A stretch of 64,000 nucleotides of DNA from CAG-411 sp045124315 (GTDB lineage Bacteria > Bacillota > Clostridia > Lachnospirales > Lachnospiraceae). A program made the position numbers and the translations under genes. The notes under the pieces are model-generated. The model was not told the origin of the DNA, did no database searches, and saw only the letters and a program-made list of their open reading frames with translations. This document shows, one piece after another, positions 1 to 8,349 of the stretch; position 1 is the stretch's first letter; the number at the start of each line of letters is the position of its first letter. Where the stretch lies: the NCBI GenBank assembly GCA_045124315.1, contig JBGVLO010000009.1:8748-72747 (forward strand), written 5' to 3'.

Positions 1-49
1 TAAGTACATATCATAACTTTCGGGACTTCCCCATTTTTGATTCGAAATT

Positions 50-73
50 GCCCCTTGCAGGGGGCTTTTTTTT
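50..73 (+). terminator. Intrinsic terminator at the window edge
   Basis: A GCCCC/GGGGC stem with a short loop is followed by eight T residues. It closes a transcript entering from outside the window and insulates the riboswitch that follows. An AAATTGCCCC module of the same look recurs at 15017 and 24017. Confidence 0.75.
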
Positions 74-100
74 ATGTTACAATTTTTCGTATATGAAAGG

Positions 101-344
101 AATGTAAGTTGTGAAGATAGTTGTAAAAGATAAGATTTCTATTATGTTACATGTATTAATCGCAGCTATCAACGCATGAAAAGGGAAATCGGTGAGAATC
201 CGATACGGTCACGCCACTGTGATAGGGAGCTGCATATACTGGTGCACCAAAAAAAATTTATTGTTTGGTGTACTAGCCACTGGAATGATATTCTGGGAAG
301 GCATATGTATGCTGAGAACTTAAGTCAGGAGAACTGCTTACATT
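101..344 (+). ncRNA. Cobalamin riboswitch aptamer
   Basis: The core motifs of the cobalamin riboswitch are present in order: GGTGAGAATCC (191-201), CACGCCACTGTGATAGGGAG (210-229), GCCACTGG (276-283), CTGGGAAGGC (293-302) and AAGTCAGGAG (323-332). AATGTAAG at 101-108 pairs with CTTACATT at 337-344 as the closing P1 helix. Two terminators follow, so adenosylcobalamin or a related corrinoid is expected to switch off the import operon downstream. Confidence 0.95.
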
Positions 345-382
345 TTTAAGAATATTCTTGCGACAGACGGGAACTCTTAAAA
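344..382 (+). other. Hairpin shared by both cobalamin riboswitch leaders
   Basis: TTTTAAG at 344-350 can pair with CTTAAAA at 376-382. The loop carries AATATT, TGCGA and GACGG, which recur in the same order behind the second cobalamin riboswitch at 24231-24269. The stem there differs but still pairs through G-U changes. It may be P13 with its kissing loop, or part of the expression platform. Confidence 0.55.
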
Positions 383-405
383 TATGGAATGCGTAATGCG
401 AGTAG

Positions 406-447
406 GCATATTTTCTTTTGGAAGAAAAAGAAATCATATGCTTTTTT
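406..447 (+). terminator. Riboswitch expression-platform terminator
   Basis: GCATAT (406-411) pairs with ATATGC (436-441), followed by six T residues. Its position 60 bases after the aptamer fits the off-state terminator of the riboswitch. Confidence 0.7.
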
Positions 448-475
448 CGAATATCATTTTTTGTATTGCTATGTT

Positions 476-503
476 AGAGACAGTCTGTGGACTGTCTCTT
501 TTT
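476..503 (+). terminator. Second tandem terminator before the import operon
   Basis: AGAGACAGTC and GACTGTCTCT form a perfect 10-bp stem with a TGTG loop, followed by a T run. It lies 48 bases before the first gene, so two terminators in series separate the aptamer from the operon. Confidence 0.85.
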
Positions 504-551
504 CGCTATATAAGAAACTTTTTAAAAGTATAAGAAATAGGTGATGATGTG

Positions 552-1583
552 ATGAAAAAATTTAAGAAAATACTTGGTATTCTTGCGGCAGTTGTAGTAG
601 TAATCATGATTGGATCTAATATTAAATTGACTACAGTGCAAACTCATAAGCAAGAGCAAAAACAATTGCAGGAAGAACAGTTATCGGGTGATGGAATACA
701 AGAAGAAATAATAGAAATGACGGAACCGCAAATGCAGATTGGGGAAGAGCAGACAAAAGAAGAACCCGCAAAACAAGAGAAAAATAAGAAAAAGAAGACA
801 GAACATATTTCGGATAAGAAAGCAAATGGGGAAGAAAAGAAGACAGATACTGCAAAAATAAAAGAAAAAAGTAAGAAAGTAAAAAAACAAAACAGGAAGC
901 AGGAAAATAAGCAGGAAAAGAATACGACAGTAGATCAGAAAAAAAAGACAGAAAATAAGAGCGGAAAGAAAAGTACGCAAAATACAGAGAAAACAGATTA
1001 TGCACAGAACAATAATTCTGTAAATGCACAAGAAGCTTCGCCAGAAACGGTAACGACTGAAAAGAAAGAAGAAAAAAGTGCGAATATTGCGGAAAAAGTA
1101 GCAGAAGAGGGAAATGCAAATCCACAAACGAATGATGCAGAAAAGACAGTAGCAACGGCGAAACCAACAGTTACAGAAAAATCAGACAAAAAGACCATTG
1201 TTTGTAGTGTCACAATTGATTGTTCCTCCTTATTAAATCATATGGATGAATTAGAAGACAATATAAAATCGTTTGTACCAACAGATGGTGCAATCTTAAA
1301 GAAGATGGAGATTACTATGGAAGATGGAGAAAGTGCCTATGACTGTCTTGCAAAGGCGTGTAAGGAAAATGATATAGCAATTGATGCAGAGTATACAGCT
1401 GTCTATTCCGGTTATTATGTAAAAGGAGTTGGCTACTTATATGAAAAAATAGCGGGAAGAATGAGCGGATGGTTGTATCAGGTGAATGGAAAAACGCCCA
1501 ATGTAGGGGCCTCTAGTTACACTCTCAAAGAGGGAGATGAAGTGAAATGGATTTATACCTGTAGTGGAAGGGTGGGAAGCTAA
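552..1583 (+). CDS. Membrane-anchored DUF4430 protein, probable corrinoid-binding
   Basis: This is a 343-residue protein with a short basic N-terminus and one hydrophobic anchor (about residues 8-24). A very Lys/Glu-rich low-complexity spacer (about 35-215) follows. The C-terminal domain (about 218-343) has the DUF4430 signature, including a GWLYQVNG-type motif and a YTLKEGDEVKW end. DUF4430 is related to the beta domain of eukaryotic transcobalamin and intrinsic factor. The spacer looks like a wall-crossing stalk that holds the domain outside the cell. It is the first gene behind the cobalamin riboswitch and its stop overlaps the ecfT start by one base. Binding of corrinoids is inferred from family and context. 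GTG 549 is an alternative start; ATG 552 is better placed behind AGGTGA at 539. Confidence 0.8.
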   Translation: MKKFKKILGILAAVVVVIMIGSNIKLTTVQTHKQEQKQLQEEQLSGDGIQEEIIEMTEPQMQIGEEQTKEEPAKQEKNKKKKTEHISDKKANGEEKKTDTAKIKEKSKKVKKQNRKQENKQEKNTTVDQKKKTENKSGKKSTQNTEKTDYAQNNNSVNAQEASPETVTTEKKEEKSANIAEKVAEEGNANPQTNDAEKTVATAKPTVTEKSDKKTIVCSVTIDCSSLLNHMDELEDNIKSFVPTDGAILKKMEITMEDGESAYDCLAKACKENDIAIDAEYTAVYSGYYVKGVGYLYEKIAGRMSGWLYQVNGKTPNVGASSYTLKEGDEVKWIYTCSGRVGS

Positions 1584-2452
1584 TGTGGATGTATTTTGCA
1601 AAACTTCATCCGGTAGTGATTGCAGTTTATCTAATTGGAATGTTTGGGATTACAATGTGTAGTATGAATCCCTACATTGTGGGTGGCTCTTTGTTCGTAT
1701 CGTTTTTTCTCAGTTGTCTGGCAGAGAAGGCATTTTTAGGAAAGCGATTATTGGCCATGGCGGTCCCAATCCTGTTTTTTGCAGTGGGCATTCTGCCATT
1801 GTTTTCTCATAATGGAGTGACGCCATTGTTTTATATAAATGATATGCCTGTGACACTGGAAACAATTTGTTATGGTGTAGTAATGAGTGGTTTGCTCGTT
1901 GCCATAGGACAATGGTTTCAAATATGGAATGTTTGGATTGATTCGGAACGTTTTCTTTATCTATTTGGTAGAATTTCGCCAACTTTGGCATTGCTCGTAT
2001 CCATGGTATTGCGATTTATTCCGATGATGCTTCGGCGGTTTCGCCATATTCAGGACATTCAAAAAGGAATGGGATATACCAGTGAAGATATGACAATAGC
2101 AGATCGTTGTCGCTTGTTTGGGAAAGAATTGTCAATTTTAGTATCTTGGTCTTTGGAGCATTCTATGGACACTTCCATGTCCATGGAGGGAAGAGGTTAC
2201 GGAACTTGTAAGCGAACTAGTTTTCACAGATTTTATTGGAAAATAGAAGATGTAGTTATGTTGATTGTAGAAATTGTGTTGTTCCTCATTGTTATTGGAG
2301 CATTTTTGCAAGGAAAATACAAAACGTATTATTTCCCGGTTATGTTGCTGAAACCTATTTTAGAGGAGGATATTATTGGGGTAATAGGACTTATTGGTCT
2401 TTCTCTATTGCCGTTACTTCTACAAGGAAAGGAGATATTATGTCACAAATAG
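1583..2452 (+). CDS. ecfT: ECF transporter transmembrane subunit EcfT
   Basis: This 289-residue membrane protein has several hydrophobic segments at both ends and a central cytoplasmic stretch. That stretch contains MSMEGRGYG, which fits the Ala-Arg-Gly-type coupling motif by which EcfT docks on its ATPases. The usual family length is about 260-290. It overlaps the upstream stop codon (TAATG) and runs 13 bases into the ATPase gene, so the three genes are translationally coupled. In ECF transporters this subunit joins the substrate-binding S component to the ATP-driven motor. Placement behind a cobalamin riboswitch points to corrinoid import. Confidence 0.88.
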   Translation: MWMYFAKLHPVVIAVYLIGMFGITMCSMNPYIVGGSLFVSFFLSCLAEKAFLGKRLLAMAVPILFFAVGILPLFSHNGVTPLFYINDMPVTLETICYGVVMSGLLVAIGQWFQIWNVWIDSERFLYLFGRISPTLALLVSMVLRFIPMMLRRFRHIQDIQKGMGYTSEDMTIADRCRLFGKELSILVSWSLEHSMDTSMSMEGRGYGTCKRTSFHRFYWKIEDVVMLIVEIVLFLIVIGAFLQGKYKTYYFPVMLLKPILEEDIIGVIGLIGLSLLPLLLQGKEILCHK

Positions 2453-4119
2453 AATGCATACAGGTGAGTTTTCGATATCCAAAACAGGAACAATTTGTAT
2501 TAAATAATGTAAACTTTTCCATTGAGGCGGGAGAGATGGCAGTTCTGTGTGGGAAATCCGGGTGTGGCAAAAGTACATTGCTGCGTTTGATGAAGGCATG
2601 TCAGGTTCCGGCAGGCGAGAAAAAAGGAAAAATTTCGTTAGCTGGAGAAGAAGTGGAAAATATAGAAAAGGCAATGGCAGCGCAGAAGATTGGTTTTGTC
2701 GGACAAAATCCAGAAGCCCAGATTGTGACAGATACCGTATGGCATGAACTGGCATTTGGATTAGAGAGTCTTGGAATTCCCAATCATGAAATGCAACGGA
2801 GGATTGCAGAGATTGCAGAGTATTTTGGTATAAGAGAGTGGTTTGATAAGCCTACTGATCAACTTTCAGGAGGACAAAAACAGATTTTGAATTTAGCTGC
2901 TGTAATGATTATGCGACCACAGATACTTTTATTAGATGAACCAACTTCTCAATTAGATCCTATTGGAGCGGAACGCTTTTTACATACATTAAAACGGATC
3001 AACAAGAATTTTGGTGTGACTATTTTACTGTCAGAGCAATGCTTAGAAGAAGTGTTACCAATTGTAGATCGAGTATTTTTATTGCAAGATGGAGAACTTG
3101 CGGAAGTAAAAAACATTAGAGAGACAGGTAAAGTATTTTATGAAAAAAAGAGTGAAGTGTTTCATGCGTTACCTATTGCTACAAGATTGTTTGTAGAATG
3201 TAAGCAACAAGGAGAGGAACCGTGGCATGTTTCGGAGGCAGTGGAATGGCTGGGGGAAAAAAATGATATTGTGGAAAAAGTACAACAGATACAGACAAAG
3301 CAGAAGAAAAGGGAAGAGAAAGAGCCGGTAGTTTTGGAAGCAAAACAGTTTGCATTTACTTATGATAAAAAACAGCCGTACAGTTTACAAGATTGTTCGC
3401 TAAAGATTCATAAAAATAGTATTTCTGCAATTTTAGGGGGAAACGGTGCAGGAAAAACCACAGCACTTAAAGTTTTGGCGGGAATTTACGCACCCCAAAA
3501 AGGAAAGAGAATTGCAAAGGGAAAAGTCGTTTATTTACCACAGGACCCGCAGTTGCTTTTTACAGAACCTACTGTATGCGAAGAACTAGAGGTTGTGTTC
3601 GTGGAACAAAGCAAAAAGTATGCCAATTTGTCAGAGGATGAAATTGTAAACAAAGTGAAAACGATGTTGGAATTTATGGAATTATTGCCGTTTCAAGGGC
3701 AACATCCCTTTGATCTATCAGGTGGGCAGCAACAGCGATTGGCCATTGCAAAACTATTACTATTAGAACCGGATATTTTGTTATTGGATGAGCCTACAAA
3801 AGGTTTGGATGCTGCTTTTAAACATAAGCTTGGAGAGTTATTAGAGAGACTAACTATGCAAGGAAAAACAATTGTATTTGTGTCCCATGATGTAGAATTT
3901 TGTGCGGAGTATGCAAATTATTGTGGTTTGTTATTCCGGGGAACCATGTTGCAATTAGAACCATCAAAAGAATTTTTTGCAAAGAATTATTTTTATACAC
4001 CGGCAGTACATCGAATCTTTCAGTATTTATATGAGCCAAGTGAAATCATCAATTACAAACAGGCTATGACGGTGTTACGTCCTTTATTTGGCCTAGAGGG
4101 CGAAAAAAGGATAGGATAA
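2440..4119 (+). CDS. ecfA: Fused double-domain ECF transporter ATPase (EcfA-EcfA')
   Basis: This 559-residue protein contains two complete ABC ATPase domains in tandem. The first has Walker A GKSGCGKST (about 38-46) and signature LSGGQKQ (142-148). The second has GGNGAGKTT (about 333-341) and LSGGQQQ (426-432). Each also has a LLLDEPT Walker B. One polypeptide thus replaces the usual EcfA1/EcfA2 pair. The start is ATG 2440 behind AAAGGAGA at 2428; an in-frame extension upstream to 2236 overlaps ecfT and has no ribosome site. It is the motor for the EcfT and S-component genes on either side. Confidence 0.92.
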   Translation: MSQIECIQVSFRYPKQEQFVLNNVNFSIEAGEMAVLCGKSGCGKSTLLRLMKACQVPAGEKKGKISLAGEEVENIEKAMAAQKIGFVGQNPEAQIVTDTVWHELAFGLESLGIPNHEMQRRIAEIAEYFGIREWFDKPTDQLSGGQKQILNLAAVMIMRPQILLLDEPTSQLDPIGAERFLHTLKRINKNFGVTILLSEQCLEEVLPIVDRVFLLQDGELAEVKNIRETGKVFYEKKSEVFHALPIATRLFVECKQQGEEPWHVSEAVEWLGEKNDIVEKVQQIQTKQKKREEKEPVVLEAKQFAFTYDKKQPYSLQDCSLKIHKNSISAILGGNGAGKTTALKVLAGIYAPQKGKRIAKGKVVYLPQDPQLLFTEPTVCEELEVVFVEQSKKYANLSEDEIVNKVKTMLEFMELLPFQGQHPFDLSGGQQQRLAIAKLLLLEPDILLLDEPTKGLDAAFKHKLGELLERLTMQGKTIVFVSHDVEFCAEYANYCGLLFRGTMLQLEPSKEFFAKNYFYTPAVHRIFQYLYEPSEIINYKQAMTVLRPLFGLEGEKRIG

Positions 4120-4149
4120 AGGAGAATAGTTTGTGGAAGGAGCGGATAC

Positions 4150-4956
4150 ATGAAAGGAAAGAAATTATGGCATTTACAAGCGAGAGAAATTGTTATGTTA
4201 GCAGTGATGATCGCTTTGTGTGTAGTTGGAAATACAATCTGTTCCCATACTGTTCCGTTGCATGCGGGGACTGCAATTACAATTTTGTCAGGTATTTCTC
4301 TTGGAGCAGGACCAGGTTTTATAGTAGGTATAGTCGCAAGGTTTGTATGTAATTTTTTCGATGGACAAGGACCTTGGACCATTTGGCAGATGTTTTCCTG
4401 GGGACTCTTAGCTGCAATTAGTGGTGTTTGTTTTCAGCCGGTAAAACGGCAGACTTTATTGGAAAGACAGCGTAAGAAAAAATTATCCATAGTAGAAGTT
4501 GGCAGACAGGCAAGGGATAGTTTGATGATCCTTCTTTGTATGATGGTAGCACTGTTGTGTGGATTGCTAGTGGTCTTACTTACTGGAAAAAGTTTAGACG
4601 ATATGGTAGGGTGGCGCCTCTATGCATGGGGCGGAGTTGGATTACTTATGGGGGTCTTTTTTAAAAAGAAAAAATTAGTGGTGCATCCGTTGGTTATGTC
4701 TGTGTATACATTGTGCATCGTATTTATTGTTTATGGTGGAATTATGAATTTTGCCACATTGGTAATGCAGCATTTGGTGAATAAAGGAGAGGATCCAATG
4801 ACATTACAAGCACTACGTGCTCTTTATATTACAGGGGTCCCTTATGATTTGAGCCATGCCATTGGTGCCGCTATTTGTGTATTTTTTGTTGGAGAATCGC
4901 TTCTTCAAAAAATGGAGAGGATTCAGATAAAATATAACATATTCCCAAAGAAATAG
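4150..4956 (+). CDS. ECF transporter substrate-binding (S) component, predicted corrinoid-specific
   Basis: This 268-residue membrane protein has about six hydrophobic segments. Near its N-terminus it carries the helix and Gly-rich loop typical of S components (TAITILSGISLGAGPGF, about 42-58), followed by an FDGQGPWTIWQ motif. A cytoplasmic Arg/Lys-rich insertion (about 95-122) separates the halves. It lies 30 bases after the ATPase gene with an AAGGAG site. S components set substrate specificity. Cobalamin or a precursor is inferred here from the riboswitch, the flanking DUF4430 genes and the cbiZ-like gene, not from a ligand motif. Confidence 0.82.
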   Translation: MKGKKLWHLQAREIVMLAVMIALCVVGNTICSHTVPLHAGTAITILSGISLGAGPGFIVGIVARFVCNFFDGQGPWTIWQMFSWGLLAAISGVCFQPVKRQTLLERQRKKKLSIVEVGRQARDSLMILLCMMVALLCGLLVVLLTGKSLDDMVGWRLYAWGGVGLLMGVFFKKKKLVVHPLVMSVYTLCIVFIVYGGIMNFATLVMQHLVNKGEDPMTLQALRALYITGVPYDLSHAIGAAICVFFVGESLLQKMERIQIKYNIFPKK

Positions 4957-4999
4957 GGAAATCAAAGGACGCAGAACATGCGTAGAAAGTGAGGTAAAT

Positions 5000-7126
5000 A
5001 TGAAATATCAAAAAACAAAGCATACCTTTTTGGCAATGCTATTAATTGTAACAATGATTTTTACACCGTTATCTTTTGGTGGTGAGGTTAGTTATGCAGC
5101 TTTCTCAAATAATAAGTTGGTGGTGTATGTGGCTGCGGAAGGAAAAAATGCATCAGGTGCGGCAGTTACTGTGAGTAAAACGGCAGTTGTTATGGAAACA
5201 GGCAAGACTGCAGCAGATGCCATTCAGCAAGTATTAGACAGTTCAGAGTACAAAGATAATTATGTGATTTCAACAACTTCATGGGGCAAATCTTTAGATT
5301 CGATCAATGGTTTAGATACCTATTCGGTAGGAAATGATTGGTATTATTGGAGCTTTATGGTAAATAAGGAATATGCTCCTGTTTCCATTGGAGAATATGA
5401 ATTGAAGGATCAAGATCAGATTAGTTTAATTTACAGTTATGACAATTGGAATACTACAACTTCTGATTTTATGGATGATACTACAAAAAATCCAAGCAAA
5501 GAACAGGCCTCTAAGTTGCTAAATGCAGCGATTGTAAATAAAAACACAATGGCAAAAGTGCTATTTCATAATATCTTTGAAAATGGTGCAAAGTTACCGG
5601 AATTGGGTGCAACTTCCAATGGGTACTATACCATATATTCTTTAGCAGAAGCAGGATTAGAAGTGCCAGAGTTTTATGCCAATGTATACAACAAACTTGT
5701 AGAAGATTTGAAGACATTTGAAAATGGTGCTGCATTGTCAGACGGAACAACAAAAGATAGTTTACTAAATAGTGGATATGCCAGCCCATATTACGCAAAA
5801 ATTGCATTAGCTGTGACTGCAATGGGATACGATGCTACCGATGTAGGTGGAATTAATTTAATAGAAAAACTTGCAAACCGTGAAATTTTTCAGAAATCTG
5901 TAAAAGCTGCAGATTATGGAGCATATGGAAGAGAAGGTATGGTTTTATTTGCAATCGATGCAGGAAATTATACATTGCCAGTAGGTGAAAATTACATTAC
6001 ACGGGCAGAATTGATCAATGGAGAAATGGCTTCGGTTATGGATGCTATTGAAACAGCAATCGCTTGGAATTCTTTTGATTCAGCAGCTATGGCAATTCAA
6101 AGTCTTGCACCATATGTAAATCAAGATGTGGAGGGTGTCGATAAGGAGCAGGTAAAACAGATTACAGATTGTGCCATTGGTTATATGCAAACAATGCAAG
6201 AGAGCAACGGTTCTGTTGGAAATTGCTGGACATTGGCACAAGTAATGTATGCTGCTGGAAAATTCGATATTGATATTTTGGATGAAACGGATGCAGATTT
6301 TATTAAGAATGGTGTGACACTGTTTGATTGTGCAGACATATATGTTGATACTGATTCCAATACGATTGACGAGGAGTTAATGAGTTATCAACCAGAACAG
6401 CTGTTGCGAGGATACTCTGCAACGATCAACGCAGCAATAAAGGCTGGAGAGACATACACAGAAGTTGTTACAAGTTCTGCAGTTGTAGTAGATCCTGTAA
6501 TTACCGAAACGCTTGCTCCGGTCGCTACAGCGCCGGCATCAACAATGCCAATTACAGAACCAACTACAGAACCAACAAGTACAGTGCCAGCACCAACAGC
6601 AGCAGCGCCAAGTAGCACGAATCCTGTTGTTACATCGGATCCGGCAATTACAGCTGCAACTTCTATAGAACAGGCAAAAATTGCGGTGATTGCAGATCAG
6701 GTATATACAGGAAAAGAAATAACACCAAATGTTAAGGTGACACTTGGAACTACAAAACTGGAAAATGGAACAGATTACGATGTTGCTTATGAGAATAACA
6801 AAAAGTTAGGAACCGCAAATGTTGTGGTGACTGGAAAGGGAAGCTATACAGGAACTTGTAGCGCAACCTTTAAGATTGTTCTTGAAAAGACAAAGATTAC
6901 AAAAATAAAGAATGGAAAAATTATATTCAAAAAAGTAATCGGAGCGAAAAAATATAAAGTAGAGATTGCAACGAATAAGAAATTTAAGAAAACCATTGCA
7001 AGTAAAATTTCGAAAAAAACAAGTGTAAACTATTCCTTTAAAAAAGGAAAGACATATTATGTTCGAGTTTGTGCAATTAATGGAAAGCATAAGAGCAGCT
7101 ATAGTAATGTAAAGAAAGTAAAGTAA
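5000..7126 (+). CDS. Secreted DUF4430/alpha-toroid protein, transcobalamin-like
   Basis: This 708-residue protein starts with a signal peptide (about 1-34). A DUF4430 beta domain follows (about 37-155, with WYYWSFMVN). A long helical region (about 165-490) has the repeat style of the terpenoid-cyclase/prenyltransferase alpha-toroid fold (YYAKIALAVTAMGYD, FDSAAMAIQSLAPY). A Pro/Thr linker (about 500-555) leads to an Ig-like domain (YTGKEITPNVKV) and a Lys-rich fibronectin-like end. Intrinsic factor and transcobalamin combine the same two fold types in the opposite order. No LPXTG or NPQTN sorting motif is visible, so wall attachment may be by charge. It lies in the riboswitch-controlled operon after the S component. 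Extracellular corrinoid capture is inferred. Confidence 0.8.
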   Translation: MKYQKTKHTFLAMLLIVTMIFTPLSFGGEVSYAAFSNNKLVVYVAAEGKNASGAAVTVSKTAVVMETGKTAADAIQQVLDSSEYKDNYVISTTSWGKSLDSINGLDTYSVGNDWYYWSFMVNKEYAPVSIGEYELKDQDQISLIYSYDNWNTTTSDFMDDTTKNPSKEQASKLLNAAIVNKNTMAKVLFHNIFENGAKLPELGATSNGYYTIYSLAEAGLEVPEFYANVYNKLVEDLKTFENGAALSDGTTKDSLLNSGYASPYYAKIALAVTAMGYDATDVGGINLIEKLANREIFQKSVKAADYGAYGREGMVLFAIDAGNYTLPVGENYITRAELINGEMASVMDAIETAIAWNSFDSAAMAIQSLAPYVNQDVEGVDKEQVKQITDCAIGYMQTMQESNGSVGNCWTLAQVMYAAGKFDIDILDETDADFIKNGVTLFDCADIYVDTDSNTIDEELMSYQPEQLLRGYSATINAAIKAGETYTEVVTSSAVVVDPVITETLAPVATAPASTMPITEPTTEPTSTVPAPTAAAPSSTNPVVTSDPAITAATSIEQAKIAVIADQVYTGKEITPNVKVTLGTTKLENGTDYDVAYENNKKLGTANVVVTGKGSYTGTCSATFKIVLEKTKITKIKNGKIIFKKVIGAKKYKVEIATNKKFKKTIASKISKKTSVNYSFKKGKTYYVRVCAINGKHKSSYSNVKKVK

Positions 7127-7152
7127 GTAAACCAAGAAAATAAACAATCACG

Positions 7153-7190
7153 AGAGCAACAAGGGAAAAGAGAACTTTGTTGCTCTTGTA
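7153..7190 (+). terminator. Hairpin between the DUF4430 gene and cbiZ, weak terminator
   Basis: AGAGCAACAA and TTGTTGCTCT form a perfect 10-bp stem but the following TTGTAG is a poor T tract. It may attenuate expression of the downstream cbiZ-like gene or protect the upstream message. Confidence 0.45.
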
Positions 7191-7219
7191 GTATGTGTGA
7201 AAAGTGAGGAACAAGTAAA

Positions 7220-7633
7220 ATGAAAAGAAAAAATATACAGCAGATCCAAAAAAATGGAGATAAAATCACACAAACAACGACGGATATTGTACTTTCCTTT
7301 GGTGGAAAGAGAAAGGTGCTCAGTACCTCTAGTTTATGTGGTGGAATACATACAGAATTAGAAGCTGTATTTAATAAGAGTTGTTATTCCGAACAGTACG
7401 CAAGTGGCTCCGGTACAGATGGTGTGATTGTGATTGGAGATATGGAATCAAATATTAAGTTGTTTCATGCAAATACAGATGTAAGACTTGGAGAGTGTAT
7501 CGGAAAAGCAGTATCAAATGCAGTTGCAGAGCAATTGCACTTACAAATGATATATGAAGAAAAATACATTTCACCAAAATCAATGTCACAAGAAAAAGCA
7601 GAAACTTTTCTTTCTGCCTATAAATATGAATAA
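7220..7633 (+). pseudogene. cbiZ: CbiZ-like adenosylcobinamide amidohydrolase with an in-frame internal deletion
   Basis: CbiZ cleaves adenosylcobinamide to adenosylcobyric acid for salvage and remodelling. This 137-residue ORF has the N-terminal family segment KRKVLSTSSLCGG (about 31-43). It passes directly into the C-terminal segment ASGSGTDGVIVIGD (about 62-75) and LGECIGKAVSNAVAEQL. Family members that I recall carry roughly 100 further residues between these blocks, including a conserved Gly/Asn-rich region. The frame is intact and there is a good GTGAGG ribosome site, so a short product could be made. Activity is doubtful with the middle of the fold gone. It is the last gene of the riboswitch-led import operon. 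Confidence 0.7.
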
Positions 7634-7714
7634 ATATTACAGTTTTGAGAAATAACTAACCAAAGCTTGAATTAAAGAAGTATTGTATGATACTCGTGTA
7701 AAAGGAGGATTTAT

Positions 7715-8278
7715 ATGTCATTAATCAACAAAGAAGTAAGTGATTTTTCAGTACAGGCATTTCAGAACAATGAGTTCAAAACAGTGACAAAAGCTGATTT
7801 GCAGGGAAAGTGGAGTGTATTCTTTTTTTATCCAGCGGATTTTACCTTTATCTGCCCTACTGAATTAGAAGATTTGGCAAATAAGTATGAGGAATTTAAA
7901 AAAATCGGATGCGAGATTTATTCGGTATCCTGTGATACCCATTTCGTACACAAGGCATGGCATGATACGTCTGAGAGGATTCAAAAGATTCAGTATCCTA
8001 TGCTCGCTGATCCTACTCATGCACTTTCCAGAGATTTCGAGGTGTATATTGAAGCAGATGGTGTTTCGGAGCGTGGAACTTTTATTGTAAACCCTGATGG
8101 AAAGATTGTGGCATACGAGGTAAATGCGGGAAATGTTGGAAGAGATGCAGATGAATTGTTCCGAAAAGTGCAGGCAAGTCAGTTTGTATATGAACATGGC
8201 GATGAGGTATGCCCGGCAAAGTGGCAGCCGGGAGCAGAGACGTTAAAACCGAGCCTTGACTTGGTTGGACAGCTTTAA
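7715..8278 (+). CDS. ahpC: Peroxiredoxin AhpC
   Basis: This 187-residue 2-Cys peroxiredoxin carries the peroxidatic motif FTFICPTELED (Cys about 48) and a resolving Cys in EVCPAKW (about 167). Length and C-terminal tail match the AhpC/Prx1 group. It reduces hydrogen peroxide and organic peroxides in the cytoplasm. Its partner reductase lies 71 bases downstream beyond an intrinsic terminator, so the reductase is probably made at a lower level. AAAGGAGG precedes the start. Confidence 0.96.
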   Translation: MSLINKEVSDFSVQAFQNNEFKTVTKADLQGKWSVFFFYPADFTFICPTELEDLANKYEEFKKIGCEIYSVSCDTHFVHKAWHDTSERIQKIQYPMLADPTHALSRDFEVYIEADGVSERGTFIVNPDGKIVAYEVNAGNVGRDADELFRKVQASQFVYEHGDEVCPAKWQPGAETLKPSLDLVGQL

Positions 8279-8295
8279 GCTCAAATAGGAATTAC

Positions 8296-8332
8296 AACGG
8301 CATCGGTAGGGAGTAGAACCGATGCCGTTTTT
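8296..8332 (+). terminator. Terminator between ahpC and its reductase gene
   Basis: AACGGCATCGGT and ACCGATGCCGTT form a perfect 12-bp stem followed by TTTTTG. Partial read-through would set a high AhpC to reductase ratio. Confidence 0.85.
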
Positions 8333-8349
8333 GAAAGGAAGGATTTATT

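Noticed and set aside
631..1167. Long minus-strand frames opposite the DUF4430 stalk
   Set aside because: Lys/Glu-rich coding DNA on the plus strand produces Phe/Leu/Ser-rich frames on the other strand; no start signal or family features.
2236..2439. 68-codon upstream extension of the EcfA frame
   Set aside because: It lies inside ecfT, has no ribosome site, and AAAGGAGA with ATG 2440 marks a clear start.
552..7126. Sortase-anchored DUF4430 proteins as SrtB substrates
   Set aside because: Neither DUF4430 protein ends with an LPXTG- or NPQTN-like motif and hydrophobic tail.
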